From assembly GCF_019649055.1 (NCBI RefSeq), contig NW_026570238.1:496001-560000 (forward strand): a stretch of DNA of 64,000 bases, in the 5' to 3' direction. Shown in pieces: positions 1 to 12,810 of the stretch; positions within the stretch are counted from its first letter, which is position 1, and every line of letters begins with the position of its first letter. The DNA is from Paramacrobiotus metropolitanus. Taxonomy: Eukaryota > Tardigrada > Eutardigrada > Parachela > Macrobiotidae. Below the pieces are notes generated by a model. It searched no databases, had not been told where the DNA came from, and saw nothing but the letters and a program-made list of their open reading frames with translations. The position numbers were made by a program, and so were the translations under genes.

Positions 1-1296
1 TGAGGTTCATCGAGGCGACACGTACACTGCATATCTGATTTTTGGAAGCGTACTGGACACTGGGCAGTCGATAATGCTTCCGGTGTAATAGGTAAAAATT
101 CGCAGCCTTTGCCGCACAAAAAATTTTGCCAATTACGGTAGGACAAGTTTTGAGTGTGAACCTTGACATCTGTTGCGAATGCACCACTTTGTAGTCGGTC
201 ACTTCAACTTGGTGTACATCGTAGTTAGCGTCCATAGAAGTACATACTGCGCGTCCGTACACTCTGACATCAATGCTAGAGTAGGACGAGACCATGCAGT
301 CAATTCTGCTTGTAAGTTGCATTTGTATCAATAGTCATAATTCGCTTGAAGCATATCTGCCGCAGTTATAGAAATGCGGAATATCCAGCTCATACGCACT
401 AGATATCCACAACAGAACTGTACAATATAGAACGGTGCAAGGTTTCTGTTTACTTTTTGCGGCCCGATAGTGTTACATATGTACTGTATGTATACCTATG
501 ACAAGTGCAGTGCGATTAGTAATGGATCATTGCCAATGCTGAAAAAATCATTCCGTAAACGATTTTAGGTTATTTAGCTTGCCGGCGGGACGAACTTGGT
601 CAGTTCATTTGTTGCAGACTGGACGTCATATGTACTGCGCATACTGCAATATACGGTGATTACTTACGCAGCTACTCGCAGTGATTATACCGCGCGTTGG
701 AATTGTTACCCGTGTGCGTTTACTATGAGTCGTTCAGCTTGATTGTCGGACAGTTTTTCTACCTCCTATCATAACAAAGTCCGGCTAGTTTTTGAATCTG
801 TATCATCTGACTTGATTTCTGGAGAGATTATTATGTAAACGTGTGGATATATACCAGCCTGGATTCTACGCATCATTAAGTGCATCTGCATCTATCAGCT
901 GTAAAATCAGCTTGATAAGGTTTGTTCGGATGATACGCGAGAGATCTTTCCATTTTGATTAATAGCTGCTGCGATGACATTTTACTAGCAGATCAACACT
1001 TTTTGTAAATCTTTCATGCCACACATCTCCTGACGACTATCTAGATGAGCACTCTAAAACAAAATTTGAATCGGCATATTTTATTAGTTTGCTTTCTTGC
1101 TTACCGGCAAAAGTTGCGCACATAGACTTATTAATTGACCATTTATGCAGGCATTCATCTAGAACGTAACCGGCTATTTTTTTTACTTTTACTTATTGTC
1201 AGATGTACATGTGGTTCTTTACCGTTCACCACTTTCAATGTGGTCGTAATACTGCAGACTATAACTGTTTAATTCTTTGCAGAAAACGATTGCAGC
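1..1296. other. Upstream non-coding region of the MICAL-like gene
   Basis: No convincing coding exon is visible on either strand. An acceptor-like tract (TTCTTTGCAG) ends at about 1282, just before the first ATG at 1297. The 5' untranslated region is therefore probably spliced and its first exon lies somewhere to the left. Confidence 0.5.
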
Positions 1297-4200
1297 ATGA
1301 TTTCCGCCGGCGAAAAAATAAAAGCTTTGCAGGTTTGGTGTCAGAAAGTGACGGATGGCTACAAAGGAGTCGGTGTCACTAATTTTACAACATCATTCCG
1401 GGATGGTTTAGCATTTTGTGCCATTATTCATCGATTCCGGCCGGAATTAATGTACGTAAATTTAATACAGTCTGTTTGTTCAGTATAGATTTTTTTCCCT
1501 ACATATTGCAGTTGTTGTTACAAATTTGAATAATAAAAGTTTTTGATGTTGTTGGTAATTATAAAGCAGCGGTCTAGCCACCAGGCGACAGAACTGATGT
1601 AGATTTACACCTTTTGGTCTTGATTTTATTAAATGGAAGATGTTGTCCATTTCTAACGGCGACAATACTGCACAAGTGCGTCGGACATTACCTAAGCTTT
1701 TGGCATTGCTTTGTTCACTTTATAAGGCGGCATTACGAATTCAGCGATGTTTGCAGGGAAGCAAAATATCTTATAACGATGATTTAACATATTACCATAT
1801 TACTTACTTACCAAGTTACTATACGTATATGATTAAGGAAAGTAACAATCTAGTCAGCATAATTAAATCTGTTTGATTATTCATCAATGTCGGCTTCCTC
1901 CTCAAAAATTAGCGCTTAGAAATCGTTAGAAAACATTTTCACAAGTTTTGCATTCATGTTTTTCTAGGATAAAAATGGAACAGTGTTGCTCTGGTATTTT
2001 TAACCATTTAAATGCCAACTTTCAAAGCAAATATTGATAACTCTAAAATAAGTGCTAATACCATAATACGCATACTTTTATGCTACTTGCGTCTGCGAAA
2101 ACGGCGTCCTTCTTGCCAGTGCAGCAGATTCACCGACACAATAGACGAAACCGAGCACTTTGCATTTTACATCCCTATAATTTGGTGAGAAACGCCCCGA
2201 CGGTAATTATCAAGATGGTTGCGGTGATGTTTCAGTCCATTGTGACAATCATACCGCCAGAGCTCATTTATCGTTAAACCCAACGGAGATATAATTTGTC
2301 GCGATGTTAGCTGCTGTTGCACCGGCGTCTACACTGTCGAGATTCTTCGGGCAAGCCGTTAACGACTATGCAAACTAGTAATGAATGCTTTCTAAAATAT
2401 CTTGAAACCGGTTCTAAAACGATAATAACACACTAATCGGCCAAGATCAATAGGAAATACGATAGTATTTTAACGATTGACCATTTTTGCAGAGATTTTG
2501 ACTCATTGGTCAAAGCCAACATTCTGGAAAACAATCAACTGGTAAGTCACCGGTTGTACAGATAGCTAGCTGGCTTTGTGCTAAGAGCACCGTGTGAATA
2601 AAAGAGATAGCTTTCAAAACTTGTTACAATATTATATAAAAATTCTCCGTGGGTTAAAAATGTCAGTTATGGAATGCGACGTAGTGCACGAGCGGGCATT
2701 AATCAGCAATCCGACATCCTGAGCCGGACTCCCTATTGTGATTTATGATCTGACTGACTGGCATCGTGTACGATGAGAAAAGTAGGCACAATAAAGGCTG
2801 GGGTCGGTGAGAAGGGCATTGAATTACAATTATGTCGGACGTAGTGGTAACAATAGACGATTAACAGAAGGGCTCTAATGAGACTTAATTAATTACTGGG
2901 TCTCATCCTGGTGAATTGTTCGTAGGCGTTTGATGTTGCTGAAAAGAAACTCGGAATCCCGGCTTTATTGGATGCTGTCGATATGGTTAAATACTCAGTC
3001 CCTGACCGGAAGTGCATCATTCTCTATGTCAGCCAAGTAAGTGCAGTGGCATCCTGTTGTAAAATAGGTCGCATCAGACACTGCCAGCGATTTTTCTGCT
3101 TCGGTAGACAGAGTCACAGAAGTATTATTAATATGTAATATTGCATTGAACGACGTTGTTACTTATTGCTGTTATTAAATTTTGTTATCGATTCATTAAT
3201 AACTACAGCAAAGTGCAATGAAATCTCCAGTCATTTAAATCTATTGCAAACTGTGTTTACAAATGCATTCGGTTAAAGGTAATGGAATAACTGCTTTTAA
3301 AACAGGCACTGCGGCTTTTAATTAAGTGCTAAAAATCGCAAAAATTTTTGTGTTGAGAAACTGTTGACATGGAGTAGCACAACAGTAGCTATTTTTGGTA
3401 ATACTCGTAGATACATTTGGAAAGTGTTTCCCTATACCGGCGTACTCAGAATATTTATTTTTGAACGGCTTTATTGTTACCTTTTCTAACCTTTTAAACA
3501 ATTATGGGCCATACATACATATTCAATTTCAACACAGATAAATGCTTGGGCTACATAATTATACCATGAAACGCATGCAAAATGTTCGTATACGCATGAT
3601 ACGGTAGTTCTTCTGCACATCGAATTTGTGGCACACAAAACACACGTTGCTGCCGGCTTCCCTTTTATGCTTTCAGCTTTATCGAATTACATTTCATTGC
3701 TTTGGGGACTTATGCAAACATATCTCAGTTGACCTATTTTTACAGTTTCAGAGGCACTTCCAGGGGAAACCAATTCCAGGTAAGCATCATCTCAATTAAG
3801 GTTTGCCCATTTATCCAGTTCAAATAGAATTAGCTTCCGTCTGCTCCATTTGAGGCTAGACAGTCTCCAGTATCGGCATCTAGATCTTCCATTGGTTGTT
3901 GCACATTGTAGTTTTTCATGACAACAATCGAAACAGAAGCCGTTCTTCGTCCAATTAGGTCAAAGCACTTACAGAATTGAAAATTATTTTTGATTGTTAT
4001 GTTCTTTGATGCCATCTACGCTGCTATTAACAAAAGATTATCTCGGTCTACGATGCTCTGCAATATTACCGATGGCGCTCTAATTAGCGACATTGATCAT
4101 ATGTATGGCTTATTTAAGTACTTACGTGCTTTACCGCGGGATGAATTAAGAGACTGTGATCAGCTATTGACTAACCTAAGTTCAAGCTAACGTTTGTGTT

Positions 4201-7200
4201 TGATCTGCTTGTAGCACAACCATATCACTTAACCACCTAACCCTATACTCTACTGGATAGTTGTATAATTACGTTTTATAACTGTAAAATACACTGAAAA
4301 CAATCGCAAATTAATGTTTTATGAAAGATAATGCCTGTTACACAGCGTAATGATTTTCTCTGTACTGCTAAGAGGGATTTTTCGATAAAAGGTTTTGCAT
4401 AATGTTTATTTTATGATTGCATGATAAGGAATATTGGTATGTTTGGTCAGTTTGGATGTCGAAACGCATTTCTTGGACGTGATGATAAGGCATCTAATGA
4501 GCTAGGACAGCGATTTCTCAAGTAGATAGATGCACATCGTTGGTGGTCTGTTTGTCTTGCTGGGAAGCAAATCTCCTTAGATGGGTTTACGGTAGTTTTG
4601 CTTTGGATATTGTCATAACTTGGAGCACCACTTAATCATTGTATTGAACGTAGTGATCTTAATGGTTACGCTTTATGGCATCTTCACCCCATAATTCCGG
4701 AAATTTTCCTGACTAAGCAGAAGATCCGAATATGATCTGATGTTCATGTATGCTAACAAATATTTTTATTTACCCGATTTGTTATCACATGGGGGTATGG
4801 AACTTCCGGATATAAGAGTGCTGTAGACTGTAGAATTTCAATACCGCTTTCTCATCCTTCTTTGCGTAAAAGAAAAACTTGGATATTCGTATACAATATA
4901 TCCTATCATGATTGTGTCGTTTGCATGCCCATATTATACATATTGCGAGTATCATTTGATGATACATTTATGACGAATTTTATATCGAACATATGATTTT
5001 ATCAACTTCGAATTTTCCAATTAATAGCGGCAAACAATAAGAATGACTAAGATTTAGACAATGACTAATCGTTTAAAAAGTCATCGGGCTCATGCAAAAC
5101 TTGTATAATTATTATTTTAGAATGCAACAAAAGCGTCTGCTCTGAGTGATAAAAAGTGACGAACACACATGTATCAGTGCTACGTAAACTGGCCTGAGTT
5201 TTGAATTTTATTTTATGACTTCGTCTATCTAGTTATTCACGATTACCTATATCATTACTCAACTTATTGTGCAAGAATATTGATAAACAGTAGGAAATCC
5301 TTTTCCACCACCAGAGAAATCCATTTCTTTGCTCAGATACCGAGCTGACAACTGCGAATCATGATGAATTTAACTGTACCGGCATCGAAGTATTTTTATG
5401 GTTTAAAAGTTAAATATGCTTTTTGCACGTCAGAAACTGGGCACCGTATTTGCAAGATAATTTTCTGTAGTCAAATATGCTAATGGTTCCCACTTCTTCA
5501 GGCAAAAAAAATGGCCAGGAAGCTGAGTTCATGGATAGAAAGGTCAGCGATTCAATGCAGTTCCAACTCTCCACTAACAATGGGAGAATTATGTTTGATT
5601 TTTGATTCTTCACTGTTCACAATAAATTATTTTTTCATTTTGGTTCATTTTTATGGATTTAGGGATCTCTTGCGACGCAGATGTCCGTAATCGAGTCCAC
5701 TTCGAGTATAACCAGCCGTTATACTCTCCAGTTTCGTCGGTCTGCGTCGGAAGATTTTGGAACAACGTTCCCTGTGACCCTCCGCAGTTCGGCTACTTTC
5801 AGCACCAAACCTGAGCTAACGAACGCGCTTTCAGAAAACGCAGAGGACCTGGACACCGGTGTCCACTCCGCGGCCAGCAGCAGTAGCAGTAGCACTTGCT
5901 CAAGCAGTTCCACGTCTCCTCCGTCGCCATCAGAAAATAAACCACCGGAAGGCGACGACGACGCATGCGTGCCGATGGCGTCAGCGCTCCGCATACGCTT
6001 ATCCAATCCAGCTGTCGTTGCTGTTAGCAACACCGATCCACCACCACAGCCGCCAGTCGTGGCACGCCGTACCATGGTCGACGTCTTAACGTATCCGCGT
6101 ACCACACGCGATAGACTGACCAGAAGCTGTTACAACATCGTCAATACGAACTATCTCACCGCGAATTCCACCCCGCCTCATTCTATTCAGCCGTCGCAAT
6201 CAGTCAGCAAGTTCACCGATACGATAAACGATTCCTCCATTCGTAGACATTCCGCTCCAAAGTTCACACCAGTTCCCTCAAATGCCACGGCAGCCGACAG
6301 CATTCCAATCGGAACTTCCAAGCAAACACTGCAGTTGACACGAGCCAGTCTCATTGCTGTAAGTCTCTGCTGCGTATACTTACTGCTATAGATTTCTATG
6401 CTAATAACTCTACACTGTCAATATTGACTGGATGATTTTATAACAAATATTCCTTTAGCACATCTGAATATGGGTTCCCGCGGATATCCATCATTCCCCG
6501 CTGTCCAGTATCCTGATAATCTTAATCCTTTTGATTCTTCCTCGGATGATGATAACAATGCATACGACGAAAGTAAAAATCCCTTTCATGACGACGACGA
6601 AGAGGAGTCCGAGAAGCGTGACGTATTTCCCTTGTATAAAGTGACCCCCGTTCCGGCACCGCGGAAAAAGCTCTTAGAATCATTGCGGCGTGCGGAGACT
6701 GTGCGGTATCCCGCCAACTCAGGTATTGTGGTGCGAAACGGTACCAACCGATCTCTTCGGGAGCGCATCGCAGCGCGACCACATAGTCACAACGAAGCGG
6801 AATTAACTGACAGATCCAATACGGACAGCGACAGTGTGTCCTCCGTCAAGAGCACCGGCAGCGTAAAACGCCGCGCGCCTGCACCACCGGCGCTGAAATC
6901 TCATGTTGACCCTGTAGCCGCCCCTTCCGTGAACCCTATTGCGGAGAATAAAAGCCCCATGTCCAGGAGACCAGCGCCCGCTGTGCCAAATGCCAGACTA
7001 CCAAGTGAACAGACGACAGCACGCAATGGCGCGCCACACAGCAATGGAACGGTCAGTCCGCAACCGATTGCACGGAATCTAGAAAATGGTAGGCAGCCGG
7101 TTTCCGCCCTGAAAACGGCACTGCGAGCGGATGCGCCGACCACTAAGTCGCGTAAATCCCTGGTAAGAGCGGCATCCTTCTCGTTAGCATTCGAAGGTAG

Positions 7201-7694
7201 CTTCAGGGACTTTCTAGACATTTGAGGATGAGCATAAACTGAGCTTGGAGGATATTGCCAACCGAATGCGCACACTATCGGCTTACTCTAAAAGAATCGA
7301 AGAAGAGAACGTCTACCTGCAGTATCGCGCTCGCCAGACGTTCGCTGATCCCCATATGCCCGTGAAAGACGCCGATCCAGATGGAAAGGTCATTGTGTTA
7401 CTGAAACAATTGCTGGCAGCAAAAGAGAATATCGAGGAACAGAAACGGCGAATGTGTTATTTGAAAAATCTTCGCCTGCTGGAAATGGAACATCAAACAC
7501 TCCAGCGAAAATTATCGGCGTCCACGGCTTTTCCTCTGCACAAGAATCTGGTTGATCATGAGGATTTTGAGAGCAAATTAATGCAAAAGTTATATTGTAA
7601 TGTCAGAAAGAGAGAAGCCTTACTCTATGACGAAGCTGATTGTCAGCAAAAGCTAACCAGGACGGTACTGATCGGGGGAATATTGTCGCGTTGA
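1297..7694 (+). CDS. MICAL-like protein: CH domain, NPF motifs, bMERB domain, no LIM domain
   Basis: Probable Rab/EHD effector of endocytic recycling. Exons, by splice sites and phase: 1297-1451, 2493-2541, 2926-3036, 3746-3779, 5502-5542, 5663-6358, 6459-7162, 7218-7694. The first four encode a type-2 calponin-homology domain ([20 protein letters not shown], then RPELIDFDSL, then [13 protein letters not shown]), closest in memory to MICALL1/2. The middle is Ser/Pro-rich and disordered. It carries two EH-binding NPF motifs in acidic context ([22 protein letters not shown]) and PAPRKK. The last exon is a coiled-coil bMERB (DUF3585) domain, the Rab8/10/13/35-binding module, starting near [17 protein letters not shown] proteins normally have a LIM domain after CH; here the 41-nt exon joins CH to the disordered region in phase with no zinc-binding cysteines. 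The 6358/6459 junction is out of phase (0 to 1). EHBP1 (CH and bMERB, no LIM, but an N-terminal C2) is the alternative. Confidence 0.85.
3780..5501 (+). other. Large intron of the MICAL-like gene
   Basis: No exon with a LIM-type Cys/His pattern is visible in this 1.7 kb interval. The open frame at 3990-4190 has neither splice sites in phase nor a recognisable domain. Confidence 0.5.
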
Positions 7695-8382
7695 ATTGTG
7701 TGCATTCATAATTGCATATCGACAGTGTTTGTTTAATCTAAGTCGATGGTTGCATTTTTTGATTTGTTTTTCTATAAATTTTATTCAGAGTTACGATTTA
7801 CATGGACTAATTAATCATATTATATTTTATTGTCTCTGGTACGGAAGCTAATTAAAAGTACGGAAGTACGGAAGCTAATTAAAATAAAAGTACGGAAGTA
7901 AGTACGGAAGTAAGTACGGAAGCTAATTAAAATAAAAGCCATAGTTTTTCTAATTACTGCAGCCATGCAGGTTTCAGAAGCTGAAGATCAGAAACGATTG
8001 CAAAATTGTTTGAATTGAAGGAAAACATTCGCGAAATAAAACATAATCCATCATATGCATATCATAACAATATTTCACAGAATTTCAAGAGAAGCCGCGA
8101 ATGTGCTGTTTCCAGAATGTTATCACACTTAAAGTACGCAACAACGAAGTATTTCTTCGACTGTACCGTATGCCGTAACACTAATTACGGCTGGAAAAGT
8201 CAAAGCTCTCGGCACCATTTCATTTTTTTAAAATACGGTAAACTTTTCAGCTAATGAAAGCCATAGAAATAAGCAATCAAACGCCTCCTTAAAGGCTTGA
8301 CCAGTACCAACTAGCCCAACGCAACAGCATCAGCCCTAAGCTCGAAAACTCCAATTCTGTCATTTAAAAAACACCAACTTAG
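7695..8382. other. Convergent intergenic region, MICAL-like / sialate lyase
   Basis: AT-rich interval between two converging 3' ends. It holds the short tandem repeat at 7839-7939. An open frame at 8006-8254 (+) resembles no family and lacks coding character. Confidence 0.5.
7839..7939. repeat. Short interspersed tandem repeat of GTACGGAAG and CTAATTAAAA units
   Basis: The word TACGGAAG occurs five times in about 100 bases, alternating with three copies of GCTAATTAAAA. This is a local degenerate minisatellite just downstream of the MICAL-like stop codon, within or near its 3' UTR. Confidence 0.8.
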
Positions 8383-10211
8383 TTAATTTTCTTTAATCCA
8401 ATCAAAATACCCTAACTTCTTTAGACCATCTTCAAATGCTTTAGCTTCTTTCACATCCAGCGCTCGCAAGGGAAGGCGTGTTGGCCCCAGCGGAAGACCA
8501 TGCATGCAGGCTGCCGCTTTAAATGCCGACACCTGGTCGCCATATTTTTCTGTGGCATCCATTGTCCGCTTCAGTTGGCTTTGAGCATCTTTCGCCTTTT
8601 GCAAATCTCCGGCTTCAAAAGCTTCCACAATACGGAGTGCCAGCGGTGCGGTGAAACTATATGAGCTTCCGATAAACGATGTTAAACCAACTGCCAGTGC
8701 ACCAAGAAGAACCTTCAGAAAGCACAATAAATGAAGTAAAACATACTGTAATTTTTAACAATATAGGGACAGTCTAGAAAGATTTAAATCTATTCCTACA
8801 GAAAGTTAGGTTATTCCGTTATTCTCACATCATCGCGCCCCCACATAATTTCAAACTCTTTCCCATGATTGGCAGTGCATTTAAGAGCTCCCGCCAGGTC
8901 GAATCCGGAGTACTTCATGCCCGACAAGGTGGGAATCTTCTCTTTTCCTATCTGGAGGAAGGCTGACATATCCAAATCAACATGCGTCATTCGCGGAATG
9001 TGGTAATACAAAAACGGGAGTTTTGGAGCAGCAGCCGCAATTTCTTTCACTCCTTCTACCAGGGCATCTTCAAAACAACGCATTTTATGCGCCGTTCGTG
9101 ATTAAAAACTATATTATCTTATCTAAGAATTCTGTTATTTGCTGTGACAAGCATTAAGGATCGTTACCGACAGTTTTGGGTGGAAAATAAAAAGAGGGAA
9201 CAGCTGCAATGGCATCCGCACCGATGGACTGAGCATGTTCGGCCTATTAAAAAAAAAATCGCACAATGCAGTGTTAGGATACTTACAGCCGGGGACGTTG
9301 CGCCTGGTCCAAATGAAGTACTAATACGTAAATTATTATCCCAATATCTATCACGGCCCGAGGGCCGCCTAACCAGGCAAGTTTTTCTAAAAATGCAGTT
9401 AGCAGAATGTGCAAAAAAAACCATAATATCATATAAACGTAGGGAGTTGCTTTGGTTTTATACGAGTACCGGACAATATAAACTCGGACAACAGTAAGCA
9501 ATTACGAAAATTAATAAGAGAAATTCATTGCATCACTTGTCAGTATGTACTCAGTACGTACCATTTCTTTAGCGTCTCGGATGCAGACAGCTCCACAATG
9601 AATTATGGTTTTCAATTTGCCTTCGCAGTTTTTTACCCACGCTTCCGCCATAGCCTTTCGCTCTTTTACGGTCATAGACAGTCCCTCGCCAGCGGTTCCA
9701 TTTACTGAAACACAACGAACAAACGTCAACGTTTATGACTGTGGCTTGATAATTATGATGCATATCTCGCTATGAATGAATGAATTATGAAATGGAACTA
9801 TACGAAATTTTTATGACTGCAGTTGTACAAATATTTCCGCAGGTGATCTAGAATGAAAAAAGCACTGGCTCAGGAATATAACAAAGACAAAGACCTATTA
9901 TAGCACACTAACGAAGTCAAGAAAAATAATTTGCAATTAATTTTACACTCATTCGCTATCACGTAGTTAATGTGTTACCGAATACTCCGGTGATTTTATT
10001 CCGTACTAGATGATCCACATACTGCGGCACAGCGTCGGGATTGATGTCGCTACATAACACAAAATCCAGGTGACGCAACACAATAATTTGCGGTATACCG
10101 TCAAGCGTAATTTAAAGGTCGCGTACTACTTAAAGTCTTAAACTCATACCCATTTTCCTTAAGGGGCGTGAATGTGGCAACGAAAAATCCTTTATGATTG
10201 AATCGGGACAT
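8383..10211 (-). CDS. NPL: N-acetylneuraminate lyase (sialic acid aldolase)
   Basis: Cleaves N-acetylneuraminate to N-acetylmannosamine and pyruvate (EC 4.1.3.3); cytosolic. Exons in transcript order: 10211-10150, 10049-9979, 9704-9562, 9243-9168, 9067-8829, 8712-8383. All phases match, giving 306 residues against about 320 in human NPL. DapA/NAL-type (beta/alpha)8 barrel: VATFTPLKENG strand 1, pyruvate-binding loop NGTAGEG at 46-52, YYHIP at 138-142 with the catalytic Tyr, Schiff-base Lys169 in LSGMKYSG, and the family C-terminal motif PLGPTRLPL. The loop normally reads GTTGE or GSTGE; the second hydroxyl residue is Ala here. The chosen ATG aligns with the human start. The frame stays open upstream to about 10328, so an N-terminal extension from an unseen exon is possible. 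Converges on the MICAL-like gene. DapA (bacterial) is excluded by the introns and by NAL-type residues. Confidence 0.93.
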
Positions 10212-12810
10212 AATTGTCTGGCCACGGGACTTTTGTGCAAAACTGCTAAGAGCTCGATTATGATTCAAGTTGATAAAGCTTGAAGTGGTGGTACAATGTC
10301 CCTCTGCCTTATTTGCTAACACCTGCAACTATATCGTAAAAAACGATTTGAAACTGTCTCAGATTACCCTCAACAGAATATACGGAATGATCGTACTTTA
10401 AATAAGACACATCTGCATGGGACTCACATGTTCCACACTTGCTTTATTTCTGCAAGAGAGGGCTGCAGAAGCTCTTAAAAGCGCTGTAAAAGTTGATAAT
10501 CGAGGCACTGCAGCTGACATCCTTATCAGCTGGTGCACCTATTACCGGTAGCTTTACAGTTCAACATACAGAATGACGAGTACTTACAATATTAAACATC
10601 GAATCTGTAATAATTTATGGTTACGCCACATACTGTATACTGACACATCCAAAATTGTAATTAATTATGAGGAGGCATCTAACATGTCAGCCCTCATCTA
10701 TCTTTTGATCAACATCAACAGCAAAATTTACAGTTCATAGTCTGGTGCAAAGTACTGCCTGCATGCACAACAGGTTTACGTAGCTGACTATAAATATAAG
10801 TCCTGTAAGTTTTTTTCTCACCCATCGTTCCCAACGTTCAGCAGCATACACCCGAATCCTTACTTTAACGTGTAATTACAAGCTGTTTTACCTGCGAAAC
10901 TAAATTACACTGAACTTTAACCTTTCGACACATGTTGTACACTAATTTATTAGCTGCGCAAAATTAGTTTGTAAGATCTTTTGCATCTTAGAGTACAGTA
11001 TCTTACTGTAGTATCTTTGGATCTTCTCTTCTACTGCATAAGGTATATAATTTAGAACAGCTATAAGCAATGAGAAACGTGAAATTACTCGAACCAACTG
11101 TCACCGTAATAAAAGAGTATAAATATATATAACACTCTCCTCTGCTTTCATACTTCTAGTCACTTAACATTCCATTTGCAGAACAGTACCGTACAATACT
11201 TGAACCGGGTACCACGTTTTTATGGTTGCGCCGTTACAGTACCTCGGCGTAAGCACCATACAAAAAACGCAGCTGGCACACACAGACACACTGCCTCGGA
11301 CTTACTTAATGTCTGGAATCTGGAAGGCCGGAAGGTACACGTTGTCAGTACTGTACAGTAGAGGATGTGCATGGAGTTGTGCTATTATTGCAACAGAAAA
11401 GAGATCAACCCCAAGATTTCGTGTAGAAGTAAGTACAGTAAAACGAAGTCCTCTGCGATCCACTTGATATGGGTTCGTCCGTCTGCAGCTTGATGCTTGC
11501 AATCTGCAGTGAAACAAATGTTTAGGCGTTAGTGTCACAGTTCGTAAATTTCTGGAGACACATAGGGTACGCACTTACATCGCTTCTACTACCTTTGCGA
11601 AGTTCGAAATCGCGATTTCACTTCCTTTGAAGTTTGAACAACACTTGCCATAAGTATGATTTATACGATATTTTTACGATTCACAATATTTTTGTCCTTC
11701 TAAAAATATTTTTAAATTTCTGCAGGTTAGCTAATTATTTTCTCATAATTGCAGTTTAACGGATAAAGTAAGAATCATCATTCACCATTAACTGCAAAAA
11801 TAATTACGTGCAGTTCTATAACCTATATTAAACTTTTATAATTTTGGTTCATTGTTTCTGTATCATTATTTTAATTGATACAATAAAGTCATAATATACT
11901 CCGACGGGTATAGATGTGACGGGTTATTAAACGGGCCGCATAAGTACGTATTAACTGTAAATACGAGTATTAGAAATTTTAGGTATTTTAGCCACAGGCA
12001 GACCAGAATCCAGACAGACTCACAACAGCGCCGGAAACAGCTGTTACATATTATTAGTTAGATAGTAGATACACAGGTAACTTCCGCATGCGGCTAGGCG
12101 ATTGCGTATTCCTCTAGTACGGAGTACTGAATCCTTAAGCTTGGTGAGACAGCTTCTAGCCTGCCTCGGCTTTGGCGTAACGGAGCAGACTCATAACGAA
12201 AATACGTGCAGTATTAAAATTACGTACGTACTTGATCTTCGAAGTCGCATTAATTTTTAGAAAAATAAGGAGAACATTTTGTACTGAATTAACTGAAACG
12301 CCTGAAACTAATAACAAAGTCAAAGTTATTAAAATTTAAAGAGTGGTCTGTCACTGTCTGTGTAAAATTGTAACCTGACAGACTTCCAGTCTTGTACTTC
12401 GTTGCGTTTTCGAAAGTTTGTTATCGTTAATCGTTCTTTTAACTATTTCTAAGTTCTGAAACATAACAAGCTATTGCTAATGACAAGTGCACGACTACAG
12501 CAGCTACTGTACTGATTGTGAGTGTACTCGTACCAGCGTAACTGCATGAGGTATACATAGACATGTATACATAGACCATGCTCGTACTAATTACTCGTGC
12601 TTAGGCCGGGATCATTTAGAGATCATCCTGATTTAATTCATGGTCAGTCTGGTATAAAGGCTGCAGCTGCGACCGTAAGTTGCTCCTAGTTTTCTTTCTT
12701 ACGGTGTAAGAGTTACCATCCACTTATCATTTTCTGGTTTGAATCGTTGCGTCCATCTTTAAGCGATTCAGTCTATCAGGGGATAGCTGTTTGTGCGGTC
12801 TTAGGCAGCT
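10212..12810. other. Divergent intergenic region between sialate lyase (-) and SPT2 (+)
   Basis: About 2.6 kb that must hold both promoters. The open stretch up to 10328 on the minus strand, preceded by a TTGCAG acceptor, is probably a 5' UTR exon of the lyase. Open frames at 11176-11574 on both strands overlap one another and show no domain. I see no other gene. Confidence 0.5.

Noticed and set aside
5719-6105. 128-codon minus-strand frame
   Set aside because: Antisense to the Ser-rich exon of the MICAL-like gene.
6392-6416. 25-nt microexon that would fix the MICAL-like phase break
   Set aside because: Requires a 33-nt intron and a weak donor (T/GTCAAT); kept only as a hypothesis in the finding.
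8006-8254. Possible 82-residue protein on the plus strand
   Set aside because: AT-rich, no family resemblance, no splice or promoter context, downstream of the MICAL-like stop.
9144-9497. 117-codon plus-strand frame
   Set aside because: Overlaps a verified exon (9243-9168) of the sialate lyase on the opposite strand.
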